From Chara braunii (lineage: Eukaryota > Streptophyta > Charophyceae > Charales > Characeae): a stretch of DNA of 45,107 bases. Location of the stretch: assembly GCA_003427395.1 (NCBI GenBank), contig BFEA01000178.1, positions 2,224,199-2,269,305 of the forward strand, given 5' to 3'. A program made the position numbers and the translations under genes. Below, one piece after another: positions 32,515 through 43,330 of this stretch (the first letter of the stretch is position 1; every line of letters begins with the position of its first letter). Below the pieces are notes generated by a model. The model did not search any database and was not told where the DNA came from. It saw only the letters and a list, made by a program, of their open reading frames with translations.

Positions 32515-32904
32515 ATGTCCAGATCCACAACCTTATGTTATTACTTGATTAAAATATTAAAGGAAGTTGCTTTCACATGTTATTTTATGCTAGTGGACCT
32601 CCTCCCAAACCATATCTTCGTATTTTATTACAAAACATACACGGCCATACCCTACTCCAGATGGAAGAGAACAAAACACATTTTGTGGTGTCGACATTTT
32701 TTGTATGCTGACAAAACACATGCAGCATTTCTGAGGATATCTTACCACCCACAAATGGAAAAACAAAATGTACAAATTTCATACTTTCGTCTCACCTTAG
32801 ACATTAGTTATAGTCATCTTAGGGGAAGAAAGGACTTTCTTGAGTCGTTTTACTTCAACATACATGATGTTTTTAAATCATCGTATTTAACTTCCACAAA
32901 TTAA
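32515..32904 (+). pseudogene. Possible degraded Ty3-type integrase remnant
   Basis: A 129-codon frame contains ISYHPQMEKQNVQI, which resembles the (S/A)YHPQTDGQTE motif at the C-terminal end of the integrase catalytic core in Ty3/Gypsy elements. LPNHIF upstream may correspond to the LPK.IVSD segment. Catalytic aspartates and the rest of pol are not visible, and no LTRs were found. One motif is thin evidence; chance is possible. Confidence 0.3.
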
Positions 32905-35129
32905 CTTAACCACCACTACCTTTAAGGCAGACATCGGGAATGTAAACCTATACTGCATTCTTCAAAGGTCGGTGGAGGTCGACCACTACCGGACCAAAAA
33001 GGTTGGGTGACACCAATACAAAACAAAAAACGTCACATTGGCGCTTCTACCGAAGCTTAGTGTGCAAATTTACTTCACTTCGACAAAAAAGGCTCAGAGG
33101 TAATGGTGGATTATTCGTAAAGGATAATTGTAAAACTTCATAATTTGCTAATGTATGATGCAAACTAGGATGGTTTGAAAAATAGACACAAAATATATTT
33201 CGTACTTCTTTTCCCCACCAACCAATTGTCCAAAATATTTTAATAATATTTCATCTAGTACGTGTGCGTATGATGATATGAGTTATGCTAAATAATTCAA
33301 AAATCTTTTTTTCGAACGGACATTGCGACATGTGTGTTTATATCGAGGGTGTTAGTGTACAACTTGAAAATTTTTGAGGTGGTGGTTTGATAAAATTAAA
33401 CCAATAGTATTGGGGGGTCTTTGTAAGTTTTCTCTAGTATATGGAGAGGGTGTTATTTCAAGATACTTTCATATTTGCAAATCCTGTATGAAAGTCATAA
33501 GAATCATTATATCGTCAAACTCTCAGTCATTTCTTAAGAATGACTAAGATCATAAAATTAGTTAGGACAAAGTGGCTACATGAAAAAATATTAAACCAAC
33601 AGTTATCCATGAAAGGTTTATGCTAGTAGCAACATTGTCTAAATCCTCGTCGGTGTATCAAATAGGTTAGCAATATGGCTCGTGAAATATATGATAAATA
33701 CAATTTTAATTAAGGATATAACTAGTTATATTTTTATAAAGGGGTAATTGTGTACCAAAAAATGTGACAAGATAGATAAATTGGGATTCAATTATACAAT
33801 TAAGATATAAAAAGAGATTGTAGAAAGTAAAATTTTGTATCCTCATACTCGATTTTGAGTTTTTTTGCTTTAGTGAGTTAAACGATTAATTTTTGAGTAG
33901 AGAATCCTATAAGGATCTCTTGCTTTTAAGCGAATTGATCAACTAAACACATAGTTCATGAAAACTAGACAAGTTATGAAAACTGGACAAACTTTAAGAA
34001 CTTTACGAGTATTTTTAAAAAAACTAGTTTTAAATACATTCATACTGGACATCCATTGACAACCGTTACAAAAATATCCTCAAAATTTAAAATTTCCTAA
34101 CACATAACAGAAATGGTGCAGCGCATAAAAACTTAAACATATAATTTTTAATATTTTAAACCCCCGTTTTATTTTATGTATGGTAAATTTTTTTTTTTTA
34201 AATAAGTTTTATGCACAAATATAGGACAATATTTTTTACATCGAGAAATGCAATAAATGTAAGCTCATTTAATCATTAATGTAAATGACTCTCTACAAAA
34301 AACTAGAGGAATGAAGATAGGGCTAGTTTAGGGGCAAGCGATTTTTTTTCCTCCCTCAGGGTTTGCGGCTATGCCATCACACAATATTTTCTCAATGATC
34401 CGTTACGCCCTGTCCGAGACCTTCAAAATTGGAAGGAAAGTTCAACCGGGTTCTCAATTTGGTCGGGGCTATGTATTTGTGGTTTAAACAATATGCTTAG
34501 CAAGGGCAAAAAATACATTCATGCATCCCATAAAAGGTATCACAATAAACAACACCTTTAGAATCTACTTCCTTGAAATCCCGAGTGAGACAAAAAACAA
34601 ATGTCTGCTTGTAACACGAGATAAGTGGAGGTTGTTATACAAATAATGAAGAACCTAAAAAAGCAAGAGTCATAGGGAACCAATTGTGAAAACAAGCACG
34701 GAACGATGCACCAGCAACGAGCGTTGAGGTGGGCGACTCAAAGGAGCAAGACCGACATTAAGCAGGGAAAGGTCCATGGACGAACTCGGTAATATTCAAA
34801 ATTTGAAAGGTCAAACGGGCACAGGCCGACGAGGTTACAAGTTCTTCCAACGATGAAGATGTAGCATATCACATTCCAACCCTTTAACATAAGGGTGTAA
34901 AGGAGAAGGTACAGGGCATTGTAGCACCGGGGAAGATGGCGGTGATGACGTGGGAAATGGAGGCGGAGGCAGGGGAGATGGAGGCATCGTGACCTTCTCC
35001 GTCGTTTCCTCAATCTCCCCCTACTCTCATCTTCCTTACCGCCTCCTCCATCTCCCTCGCCGCTATTCTCCCCCACCGCCTCCTTTTTCCCCGCTATGAC
35101 CATTTCCCCACCACCACCACCTGCAACCT
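32905..35129. other. AT-rich intergenic region
   Basis: No gene, RNA or clear repeat recognised over about 2.2 kb. The composition changes to C-rich near 34990. The 176-codon minus-strand frame ending at 35268 is compositional. Confidence 0.55.
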
Positions 35130-35340
35130 CTGCCGCTTCCCTCCTTCTGCTGCACCCCGCCCTCTGCCATCGGCCTCCATCACTTTCCACTCTGCATGGC
35201 TTCCCACTGTGGGTTGCGTCCCACCGGATGCCGCTTCCCTCCTTCTGCTGCACCCCGCCCTCTGCCATCGGCCTTCATCTCTTTCCACTGTTCATGGCTT
35301 CCCACTGTGGGTTGCGTTCCACCGGATGCCGCTTCCCGCC
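35130..35340. repeat. 98-bp tandem repeat, about 2.2 units
   Basis: TGCCGCTTCCCTCCTTCTGC at 35131 and 35229, with a partial third start at 35327. Each is followed by CCCTCTGCCATCGGCC and ATGGCTTCCCACTGTGGGTT. Near identity indicates recent duplication. Confidence 0.93.
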
Positions 35341-35493
35341 TTGTACCTTTAAGTTCCGCCACCGCCCTTAAACTTTCTCCGCTTCCCCTCTAGGCCACTT
35401 CCCACCCTCCACGGCTTCCCACCTTCCGCACCTTCCCAGTCTCCACCTTCTGCCCTCTGTCATCGTCCTCTGCCCTCTGCCATTACGTACGAT

Positions 35494-35632
35494 AATCGAT
35501 GACGTAATGAACTCGATTGTGCAATTAAACCAATTGAACAATCGAATCGGTTATAAAATCGATTTGATTCTGCAATCAATCGGATTGCATAATCGAGTTG
35601 ATGACTTTCACAATCAATTCGATTACGTAATC
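35494..35632. repeat. 17-bp-period array of AATC-N5-GATT palindromes
   Basis: Units begin at 35506, 35523, 35540, 35557, 35574, 35591 and 35612, spaced 17 bp except one 21-bp unit. Examples are AATCGAATCGGTTATAA, AATCGATTTGATTCTGC, AATCAATCGGATTGCAT and AATCAATTCGATTACGT. Each unit is a 13-bp imperfect inverted repeat (AATC..GATT) plus a variable 4-nt spacer. Half-sites are kept while loops and spacers vary. Confidence 0.8.
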
Positions 35633-35648
35633 TCGTCGCGCGGACGGG

Positions 35649-35682
<34 letters not shown>

Positions 35683-36390
35683 CAAAAATTTTAAACCAAA
35701 TATATGTTGTATAACATTTTTATACAACAAACATTTGTATAAGCACCACCCTATAATTCTTATTCAAAACGTGCGAAAATAAACACATAAACGAAAGACA
35801 AACAATATTGATTGAACTTGGTTTGTTTTTCGTTTTTGTTTTTTTCAACTTGAATATGAGTTTCGAGATGGTGCTTTGACAAAGGTTGCTTATAATGATA
35901 TGTTGCAGAATATATATATATATATATATATATGTTTTTTTTTTTTTGTTTTTTTTTTTTTTATGCTTGCACGACACGATTGAATGATTGGATCGATCAC
36001 GTATCGATTCTCTTACGAAATTTCATTACGTAGGATATCTTTTTCAATCATGTTGATGAGTATCCTCCAAATTCATATGAGTGTTTTGTTGTTGATAATC
36101 GTCTTCATGTTTTCATTCGGCTTGCTAGAAACGGGTTCTCGTTTTTTTTTGACAAACCAATCTTAGGTCTTCGAGCATTTTCTTGGAAACTTGTTTCCTG
36201 TTATGTTGATGTAACAAATCAGTCTTATGTCTTACTGCATTATCCTAAAAATCGTTCTCAAAATAGAAAAAGAATGCAGAATTTGGCACAATTGACATTC
36301 ATCGCTGTCCATTTTTTCATGAACTGTATGTTACTTGCACCTCAAGCTCTGTCTGATATCAATCCACTTAATTAGTTGGAAATAAGTATT
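35633..36390. other. Intergenic with A-, TA- and T-tracts
   Basis: Poly-A at 35649-35679, (TA)n at about 35910-35932, T-runs at about 35935-35962. A diverged ~61-bp repeat (ACAAACCAATCTTAGGTCTT / ACAAATCAGTCTTATGTCTT) lies at about 36152 and 36214. No gene recognised. Confidence 0.55.
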
Positions 36391-36925
36391 CAATATAAAA
36401 TTTTCCATCAGAAATAAAAGATAAAAAATATTTCGTTAAAAAAAAAAACACTTTGATATTTATAAATTATAATTCAGTATTTTTTTAAATATTAAATATT
36501 TTAATTTTATTTGATAATTATTCGTTTAAAAATATATTTTTTCTTCCAACTACTTCTATTTGTTGAATATAGAATGAAAGTCTTTGACGAAGTTTTATAT
36601 AAAAATGAGATTTTTGTTTACAAGTTTTTCTAGTAATTATACTTTAATTCTATTATAACAAATATTTTCTAATTTAAATTTGACTAATATATTTATAAAT
36701 AAAATTCCTTGTAATAATATTTTTTGAACTCATTTTGATTTTCATTTTATCTTTAGCACGCATTTCCAACTGAGAAGGGATCCTTAATTTTTAGAATGAA
36801 GATTTAGAGCTTAGATGATAACTTTTAAAAGTGATATGATATTTTTTAAACAAAATTATAATGTTGTTCTTACAAGGTAACATTATTGTAATTTGAGTTT
36901 TTAATTATAGGAAATATTTATGTTG
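36391..36925. mobile_element. ~520-bp foldback MITE-like element, diverged copy
   Basis: The same order of landmarks as the other copies (TTTTCCATCAGAAATAAAAG, CAACTACTTCTATTTGTTGA, AGAATGAAAGTCT, CTTTAGCACGCATTTC, ATTTATGTTG end) but with many substitutions and indels. It is the oldest-looking copy. Confidence 0.65.
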
Positions 36926-38049
36926 ACGATACCCACAAAATCTCATGTTTAGTACATGATTGTACAAGTAGTTGTGACAATTTACCGTAGTAGTATAAAT
37001 TATAGATGAGTCGCCACTAATCGTGAGAAAAATTGCCTTTTCCTGATAAGATTTGTCTTACCTAGTCGAGGAACTTTTTTTCAACGTGTGTTTGGTAGCA
37101 TCTCAATCACAACAAGGTGGGGTTTATATATTCTGTAGCATAGAGAGTATTTTAAAGAGGATTTTTAAAAACTACGAAATCGTTAGAATAAAAAAAACAG
37201 ACTAGTGCAAAACGATTCAACAACTCCATGGTTCTTTGAGGCATTGTCAATATCTGACTAAAACTTCGTGATATTATTTTGCAAATTCTCTTAGACTAAA
37301 GACAAATTTGCAGAAATATCAAACCGCTTAGGAAAGGGATTGGGTAGCTATGAGTACGCTTCAGTTATAACTAGGTTGGTATTAAGTTGTCATTTTGATG
37401 TTCGGGGAACAATTACCTATTCAAATTATTTCCTAACGAGTTTACTTAGGCAGTTCAGGACTTAAGTTATTAGAATGACAAAGGAATGTTTTCCTTCCTG
37501 TCTATATACCTCAATTGAAGATCTTCCTCTAAACCTTAAAGATTCTAAAAAGTCGAGATCAGACCTTTGCCTTATAGTTTTTCCGACCTAGTTATTGGCT
37601 ATTCTGAAGGAAACGTGACCTAAGGGGCATTACAAAAAACAAATAGACGACATTTTAAATAGTAACCTCAATTTTATCAATCCTATCAAACCGTTTAGGG
37701 AAAAAATTTATACTACAAAAACTATCCTCCTTACAATGGTGGATTGAACATTGATGCCTACAAATGAATGATCGTCCATACAAATTTGGAAACGAATGAG
37801 AAAGTTTTACCTTTATGCGAATTATGTTAATGGACAATGAACAATTTTCCTATTAATAAGGATAGCAGGGTCATTAATATGTGTCTGAAATGTCCAGAGT
37901 CTGAGGGCATCACAATTTGAACATGGTGCGATAATATGTGAAACTGGATAATACACGGAGATCTGTAACCTTAAGATTGTTAGGCTATTCTTTATGGTCA
38001 TTGTTCCACTACTTAAAACAAACCTTTTAAGGGCAACTGAATTTTGTTA
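36926..38049. other. AT-rich intergenic region
   Basis: No gene, RNA or repeat recognised. Confidence 0.55.
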
Positions 38050-38571
38050 CAAGCGAAAAATTCCCATGAGAAATGAAAGTTGAAAAAGCATTCCACAAAA
38101 AAAAAATTCTTCATATTTATAAATTACCATTCCAATGTTTGTCCAATTATAAAATTTCCAATTTAATTTGATAAGTTCACGTCTAAATATGAGTTTTCCC
38201 TTCCAACTACATCTATTTGTTCGAGATAGAATGAAAGTCTGAACGAGTTTATAAAATGTTTTAATTAGACTTTCATTCTACTACAACAAATATCGTCTAA
38301 TTTAGATTGGATGAACCTATTTATGACTGGAAATCCTTACTTAGAATGAAAGTCCCATTAAAATATTTCATGAACTCATCTAGACTTTCATTCCATCTCT
38401 AGCATTCAGTTCAAATAAGAAGGGATACCCCATTTTTGGAAGGAAAATTTTCAAGTAAGACGAAAAATTTTAAAATTGGAATAATATTTTTTAAGATGGA
38501 ATGAAAATTTAAAATTTAGAATGTAATTTTACTCTAGAATGATTATTCAATTCTCGATTTTTTTTCTGTTG
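38050..38571. mobile_element. ~520-bp foldback MITE-like element, complete copy
   Basis: 522 bp, collinear with 3496-4017 and highly similar. The ends are CAAGCGAAAAATTCCC and TTTTTTTTCTGTTG. TA flanks it on both sides (GTTA before, TAGG after), a possible 2-bp TA target-site duplication as in Tc1/mariner-type MITEs; this was not confirmed at the other copies. Confidence 0.78.
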
Positions 38572-39749
38572 TAGGAGTAAAGGTTATAACTAATAAACTT
38601 TATGGTGGAAGAGGTGTACGTGTATCACACAAGGGTTAACAAGAGGGAAACAATTCACATGATAAAACATGCATATCAATGTCTAATCAAAATGATAAAC
38701 AATGAGTGTCAAACTGAAAGGAATGAAGTGAGCAACCAGGATTAGGGAAGCCAAATTTACGTTGAAGGTGACTACAAAGCAAATTTTAAGGACTGGTTAT
38801 ATAGTGATTGGCGGTTTTAAATGAGGTTATCAACACACCTTCTTTTTTTATTTCCTCTTGAAAAATTATTCATTGTTGAGATGTTATTATTTTGGTAGAG
38901 AAGATAAAAAATAGTCTTTATGAGTGTTGTATTGGTGAATGTTAAACTTGTTTTGTTGTTTATTTAATTTCCTCTCGAATTTTTTTTGATGTTCTATTTT
39001 TAATTTGAATAAAATCATAGGTTTGCTTTTACTAATATATATGGCGCCCTGTGGCTGAAGAAATCTTTTTTTTTTTTTTAATTTCATGGGCGGTCATATT
39101 AATTCCTCCCCATAAGAGCACAAATAGACATATATGTAAAGAAATGTATAAAATCATCGATGCTTCTCGAATTCAAATTGAGGGAGCATGTTGCTAAGTA
39201 ACATGTGATCACAACACCAATAGATGAGGCATATATAAATTGGGTCTGGCTTGTACGATAAATACATCTAATTTGCAAAATAATAGTCACACTTGTAACC
39301 TACGTTGTTGAATGATACACCCATGGACTGTTAATAGACTACCTAGGTTTGAATCTTAATTAAAAAACTTACAATTAACTCAAATTCACCTGATGGTGGA
39401 CACATTGATGATGATACCGCTGAAACTTCATGATTTGTTTTACCCAAGACGCATTTATATAGCGTTTTGAAAACTGTTTGCTTAAACGCGCGAATTTTTG
39501 TACCCTCTTCGCGCGACGTAAACGTTTACTAGTGGTTTGCAAACTATCTTTCTTTCTTAGTATAGAGTTTCTGTTTTTAAAACGATTTTTAATAAATGTC
39601 ATAGAGATTAATTCTTTTATTATCGTGCTTCATGAATGGTATAGGTCTAGTAGCCGATTCAGGCCCCTTAGTGCACACACTACCCTTATTTGTTTCCAAG
39701 TGAATATAATTGCTTTGCCTTTATCAACTTTGGTTTTGTGATAGAATGT
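38572..39749. other. AT-rich intergenic region
   Basis: No recognisable gene. Open frames of 60-90 codons at 38887-39087 and 39478-39741 have no domain. Confidence 0.55.
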
Positions 39750-40040
39750 AACATTTCTCCCTCTTATTCGATCTTGTGACCTTATTAGGAAATTAATTTT
39801 ATCATTTGTCATGATGCCGCCCCTTACTGGCCTTGTACCTTGTGTTCAAAATGTAGAAGACTTTGAGAAGTGAGTATTTGAGGGAAAAAAAGTTAAAAGT
39901 ACGTGCCAAGTGAAGAGACGAAAGTAGTGAAAATGACTGCACGGTTACGAGCATCTATTCCGACTTCAAACTTTGCGAGACGCGCAAAAAAACCATCACT
40001 CAGAACGGAGATCTCGCGTATACACCATCTTTCTTTCGGC
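39750..40040 (+). repeat. Degraded dispersed repeat, copy B (pair with 4960-5235)
   Basis: TCGATCTTGT (39769), GAGCATCTATTC (39949), AAACCATCA (39990) and GATCTCGCGTATACACCATC (40011) are collinear with the 4960-5235 copy. Both are in AT-rich DNA. Confidence 0.5.
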
Positions 40041-41400
40041 TATGGAAAAAACACTCGGTCCGGAGGGTTTTGCATAGCCACCTCGATTCTAAAAAAAACA
40101 TGTTGTAAGATAAAACAAGTGGTTACAGTATTCTAATTATTTCGGAAGGTATCGTCCCTTCGTCTCTCGCTATTATTTAGTTTCTCAACAAAACCGGCAC
40201 ACGAGGATCCAGTTCTGTCCTGGAGCTCGAACATCCACTTTCCAGGAATCGTTGACACAACCCCATATTTGCACTTTGTTTGGGTCATTTGTACTAAAGC
40301 TCCATCACGAAAAGAAAGCAGCGAGGGGCGTGAGGTGCCCATCGCAACACAAATTAACAAAAAACGACTTGGAGTGATTTTTTCATGTTTTGGCTATATG
40401 TCAATTTGTGTCTCGGCAGTGAAGGAAGGGACCCCATGTAGGCATGCTGCATCACTCCTGCAGACCGAGAAAAAAAAAAGAAGCATATCGATGACAACAA
40501 TTGTACAATCAGTCCTTTGAAAGGGTAAACACCTTTTTTTTTTTTTTTATAGACATTCAATTTTTTTTTTTTTTTAAATACACTATATCATTCTCTTAAA
40601 TTCTTTCATCTTTCACGACCTACCTAGGACTATTCCTAAGGCTACTTACATACCACGAGGACGCTTGTCCGCAGTCCGTAGTGTGACCCCGAATTTGGTA
40701 GCAGTGAAGGCGAGTAGAAGTGAGGCATGTAAACCGGAGTTCGAATACAAAAACGCATAGATGAGCACGGGTGACTGGACCTTTTACCCCCATCATCTCC
40801 CTCATTCTTCTCCCTTTTCTCCCTTCCTCCGCTTTTATTGATTGTTTTCTCACTGGATAAAGTGTTTGAACCTGGACGTCCCTTCACAAAAAATGAAGAA
40901 AAGCAAATCGATTTCATACACCTATTCATAAACACGTCCAAAATCACGGCGTACTCACACTAACTCGATCTTAAATGGATCTAATCGTATACACGGCGAC
41001 ACATGGATGCATGTGTCCGCAATTCTGTTCCGAAATACGTCAAAAATTCCTAGCATGAGTATGCCCTCAGACAATAAACCCAACTTCTCTTTGTTTGTGA
41101 GACTTCACAAATGGATTGTAGAACCAGTGCGGATCTGTGCAAAATTGACATAGTTTCGAGCTCCCACACCCATTCCTTCCCCCCCCCCAAAAAAGGGCGA
41201 CAAGTTGCCGACAACCCCTAAACATCATCAATGAACGAACTGCCCACAGACAATCAGGGCGACAACCTGTAGACATCATCAATGAGCTGACCGGGCCCAG
41301 ACAACAAGAGCGACGACCTTTAGACATCATCAATGAATTGACCGGCCACAAGCATTAAGAATGATCTTATTTTTTTCTACTGAAGGTATCGGCGCTCGAG
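40041..41400. other. Intergenic, no gene recognised
   Basis: T-runs at about 40530-40548 and 40561-40575. A loose tRNA-promoter-like pair (TGGTAGCAGTGAAGG near 40697 and GGAGTTCGAATAC near 40735) could be a worn SINE head. TAGACATCATCAATGA recurs near 41220, 41273 and 41321 with ~50-bp spacing. Confidence 0.5.
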
Positions 41401-41545
41401 CTTGAGTTTGTATTTTAGCAGTTCAGGGGTGTACCAGTTGAGTTGGGTTCGAACTTGAGTCTATGTTTCAACAGTTCAGGGGTGTACTAACTGAGTTGGG
41501 ATCGCACTTGAGTCTGTATTTCAACACTTCAGGGTTGTACCAACC
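41401..41545. repeat. 53-bp tandem repeat, about 2.7 units
   Basis: CTTGAGT starts at 41401, 41454 and 41507, each followed by AG.CAGTTCAGGGGTGTAC or a close variant and GAGTTGGG. The third unit breaks off at CCAACCGAACC. Confidence 0.9.
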
Positions 41546-41682
41546 GAACCTTTTGGTTACACCTCGTTTTTTTTTTTTTTTTTTTTTTTTCATTTTTTTT
41601 GGAGGGATATCTGGCGGGGAAGTAAATGAATCAACCGAACCTTTTGGTTACACCTCGTTTTTTTTTTTTTTTTTTTTTTTTC
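41541..41682. repeat. Duplicated segment ending in poly-T
   Basis: AACCGAACCTTTTGGTTACA followed by CCTCG and a run of about 23 T occurs at 41542-41590 and again at 41633-41681, separated by TTTTTTTTGGAGGGATATCT and flanking bases. AACCGAACC..GGTT is itself a small palindrome. Confidence 0.88.
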
Positions 41683-42884
41683 AATTACTTGTCGAATCTG
41701 GACAGGACGGCCTTTCAGGCCTTTTTTATTGTCATTATAGTGTTACGAGGAACCCCGTAGCAGCCATATCCGTGCTCAAGCCTCCAACGAGGTAACTACC
41801 CAGGACAATTCCAAATAAAATAAGAGAAGAAGAGGCCGAAGATGATGTCAAATCTCATAGGAGTGAGTCAAGAAGGTGGGCTACAGGCCTGCACACCTCC
41901 TACTTCGTCGTCTTCTTTTCTTATTTTATTTGGAATGGCCCTAAGTAGCATTATAACAACGATACCGACCGCAATTGAAAGCAGTTTCAACAACCCATTC
42001 CTTCCAAGCGGTTATCGTGGGCTGATACATCAGATGGTATTGGTTCTTAACAGACGGATTCGGAATCTTAATCACAACCATTCACCGACATGATCTACGA
42101 CCTCGCTACGTAACAACTACAACCATCAGGACAAGTTTCAGACATCCACGACAAATAAAGCAACCACCTGAATCAACGGAGGACTATCGCCTGAAGCAAC
42201 GAAGGACCAACAGGCGATATGACACTTACTGCGGAAAAATCGAGGGTGTGAGGAACCGCTTCGCCAAAATGCGAGGAGAACGTCTCAATCTCCGTAGGAC
42301 CTGACCCTCATGTTCCTGCGCACGTTTACGTATGCGATGAGTGCTGCGAGCGGGCGCGGACTGGAGGGCGCTGCTGAGGAAACTTCGCAAGTTGTCGTCG
42401 CAGGCCAGACCCCTGTGCCTTATACTGTTACCGTCCAAGGCAGTGGTACCGGTCAGGCCGACGAGGCGGTTTTTCAGCCTGGATGAGTGTCACATCGCCT
42501 GTTGGTCCTCCGTTGCTTCAGGTGATAGTCCTCCGTTGATTCAGGTGGTTGCTTTGTCTGTCGTGGATGTCTGGAACTTGTCCTGGTGGTTGTAGTTGTT
42601 ACGTAGCGAGGTCATAAATGATGTCCGTGAATGGTTGCGATTGAGATTTCCATTCAGGAACCAATACCATCTGATGTACTAACCCGCTTGGAAGGAACTG
42701 GGTTGTTGAAACTGCTTCCAATTGCCGTCGGTATCGTTGGCATAATGCATGCAGGAGCTGCACCCACCAGCAGGTGCGATACCTGCTACAGCAAGTGGGA
42801 GATACCGGCCAGGGGTCAACCGGTAGCATCAGGACTGAGCTTTTTCGATGGGCCAGTCGCTGTCCCTCCCCTCCGTTCCTGCAC

Positions 42885-42886
<2 letters not shown>
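41683..42886 (-). mobile_element. SINE copy interrupted by a ~950-bp foldback insertion
   Basis: 41683-41796 matches 43331-43455 (TCTGGACAGGAC, GCCTTTCAGGCCTTTTTTAT, GTGCTCAAGCCTCC). 42749-42886 continues the same element from ATGC.GGAGCTGCACCCACCA to CTGTCCCTCCCCTCCG. The uninterrupted element at 43331-43806 has these two parts adjacent, so the intervening DNA is a later insertion. The distal tRNA-like head is missing; poly-T follows at about 42888-42910. Confidence 0.75.
41797..42748. mobile_element. Long foldback element(s) inserted in the SINE
   Basis: The main part has a left arm at 41948-42226 that is the imperfect reverse complement of a right arm at 42486-42748. GCATTAT..CGATACCGACCGCAATT mirrors AATTGCCGTCGGTATCG..ATAATGC, and AGGCGATATGACACT mirrors AGTGTCACATCGCCT. 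Arms of ~270 bp enclose a 259-bp GC-rich loop. A smaller foldback at 41808-41936 (ATTCCAAATAAAATAAGAGA / TTCTTATTTTATTTGGAAT) sits beside its left end. No transposase frame was found. Confidence 0.75.
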
Positions 42887-42915
<29 letters not shown>

Positions 42916-42931
42916 TATAAGGCTAATTTTT

Positions 42932-43330
42932 TAAACCACTAGTACCTTTGCCGGGTGGGAAAATAGCGGGCCTCGGGTGGGCCTCCGACCTTTTCGGATG
43001 GCCGAAACGAAACGACCACCACCGATCAGACTTATCAATGGCAGCCGTCGTCGGGACCGGCCTCCGAATTTTCAGGAGTTTGGGAAAACAGCCACTTTTC
43101 CCTAATTTCCTAACACTGGCGGAGGTAGTACCTTTGCCACGTGGGAAAATAGCGGGCCTCGGGTGGGCCTCCGACCTTTTCGGATGGCGGAAACGAAACG
43201 ACCGCCGCCGATCAGAGTTATCAATGGCAGCCGTCGTCGGACCCGGCCTCCGAATTTTCAGGAGTTTGGGAAAACAGCCACTTTTCCCTAATTTCCCAAC
43301 ACTGGCGGAGGTACTAGTGGGCCCAACCAA
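42932..43330. mobile_element. TIR-bounded element built of two 186-bp tandem units
   Basis: AGTACCTTTGCC at 42941 and 43127 starts two nearly identical 186-bp units. The block is bounded by CCACTAGTACC (42937) and its reverse complement GGTACTAGTGG (43310-43320). The left end TTAAACCACTAGTACC resembles the TIR of the 22811-24378 element (TTAAACCACCAGTACTTGG), so the two may be related. Because 186 is divisible by three, both strands stay open (148 codons plus, 135 codons minus). I see no protein family and regard the frames as non-coding. Confidence 0.7.

Noticed and set aside
34738-35268. 176-codon minus-strand frame
   Set aside because: It spans the 98-bp tandem repeat and C-rich DNA; the residue repeats follow the DNA repeat and no family is recognisable.
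40690-40750. tRNA-like A-box/B-box pair
   Set aside because: The boxes are roughly spaced as in a tRNA, but no cloverleaf can be drawn; at most it is a worn SINE head.
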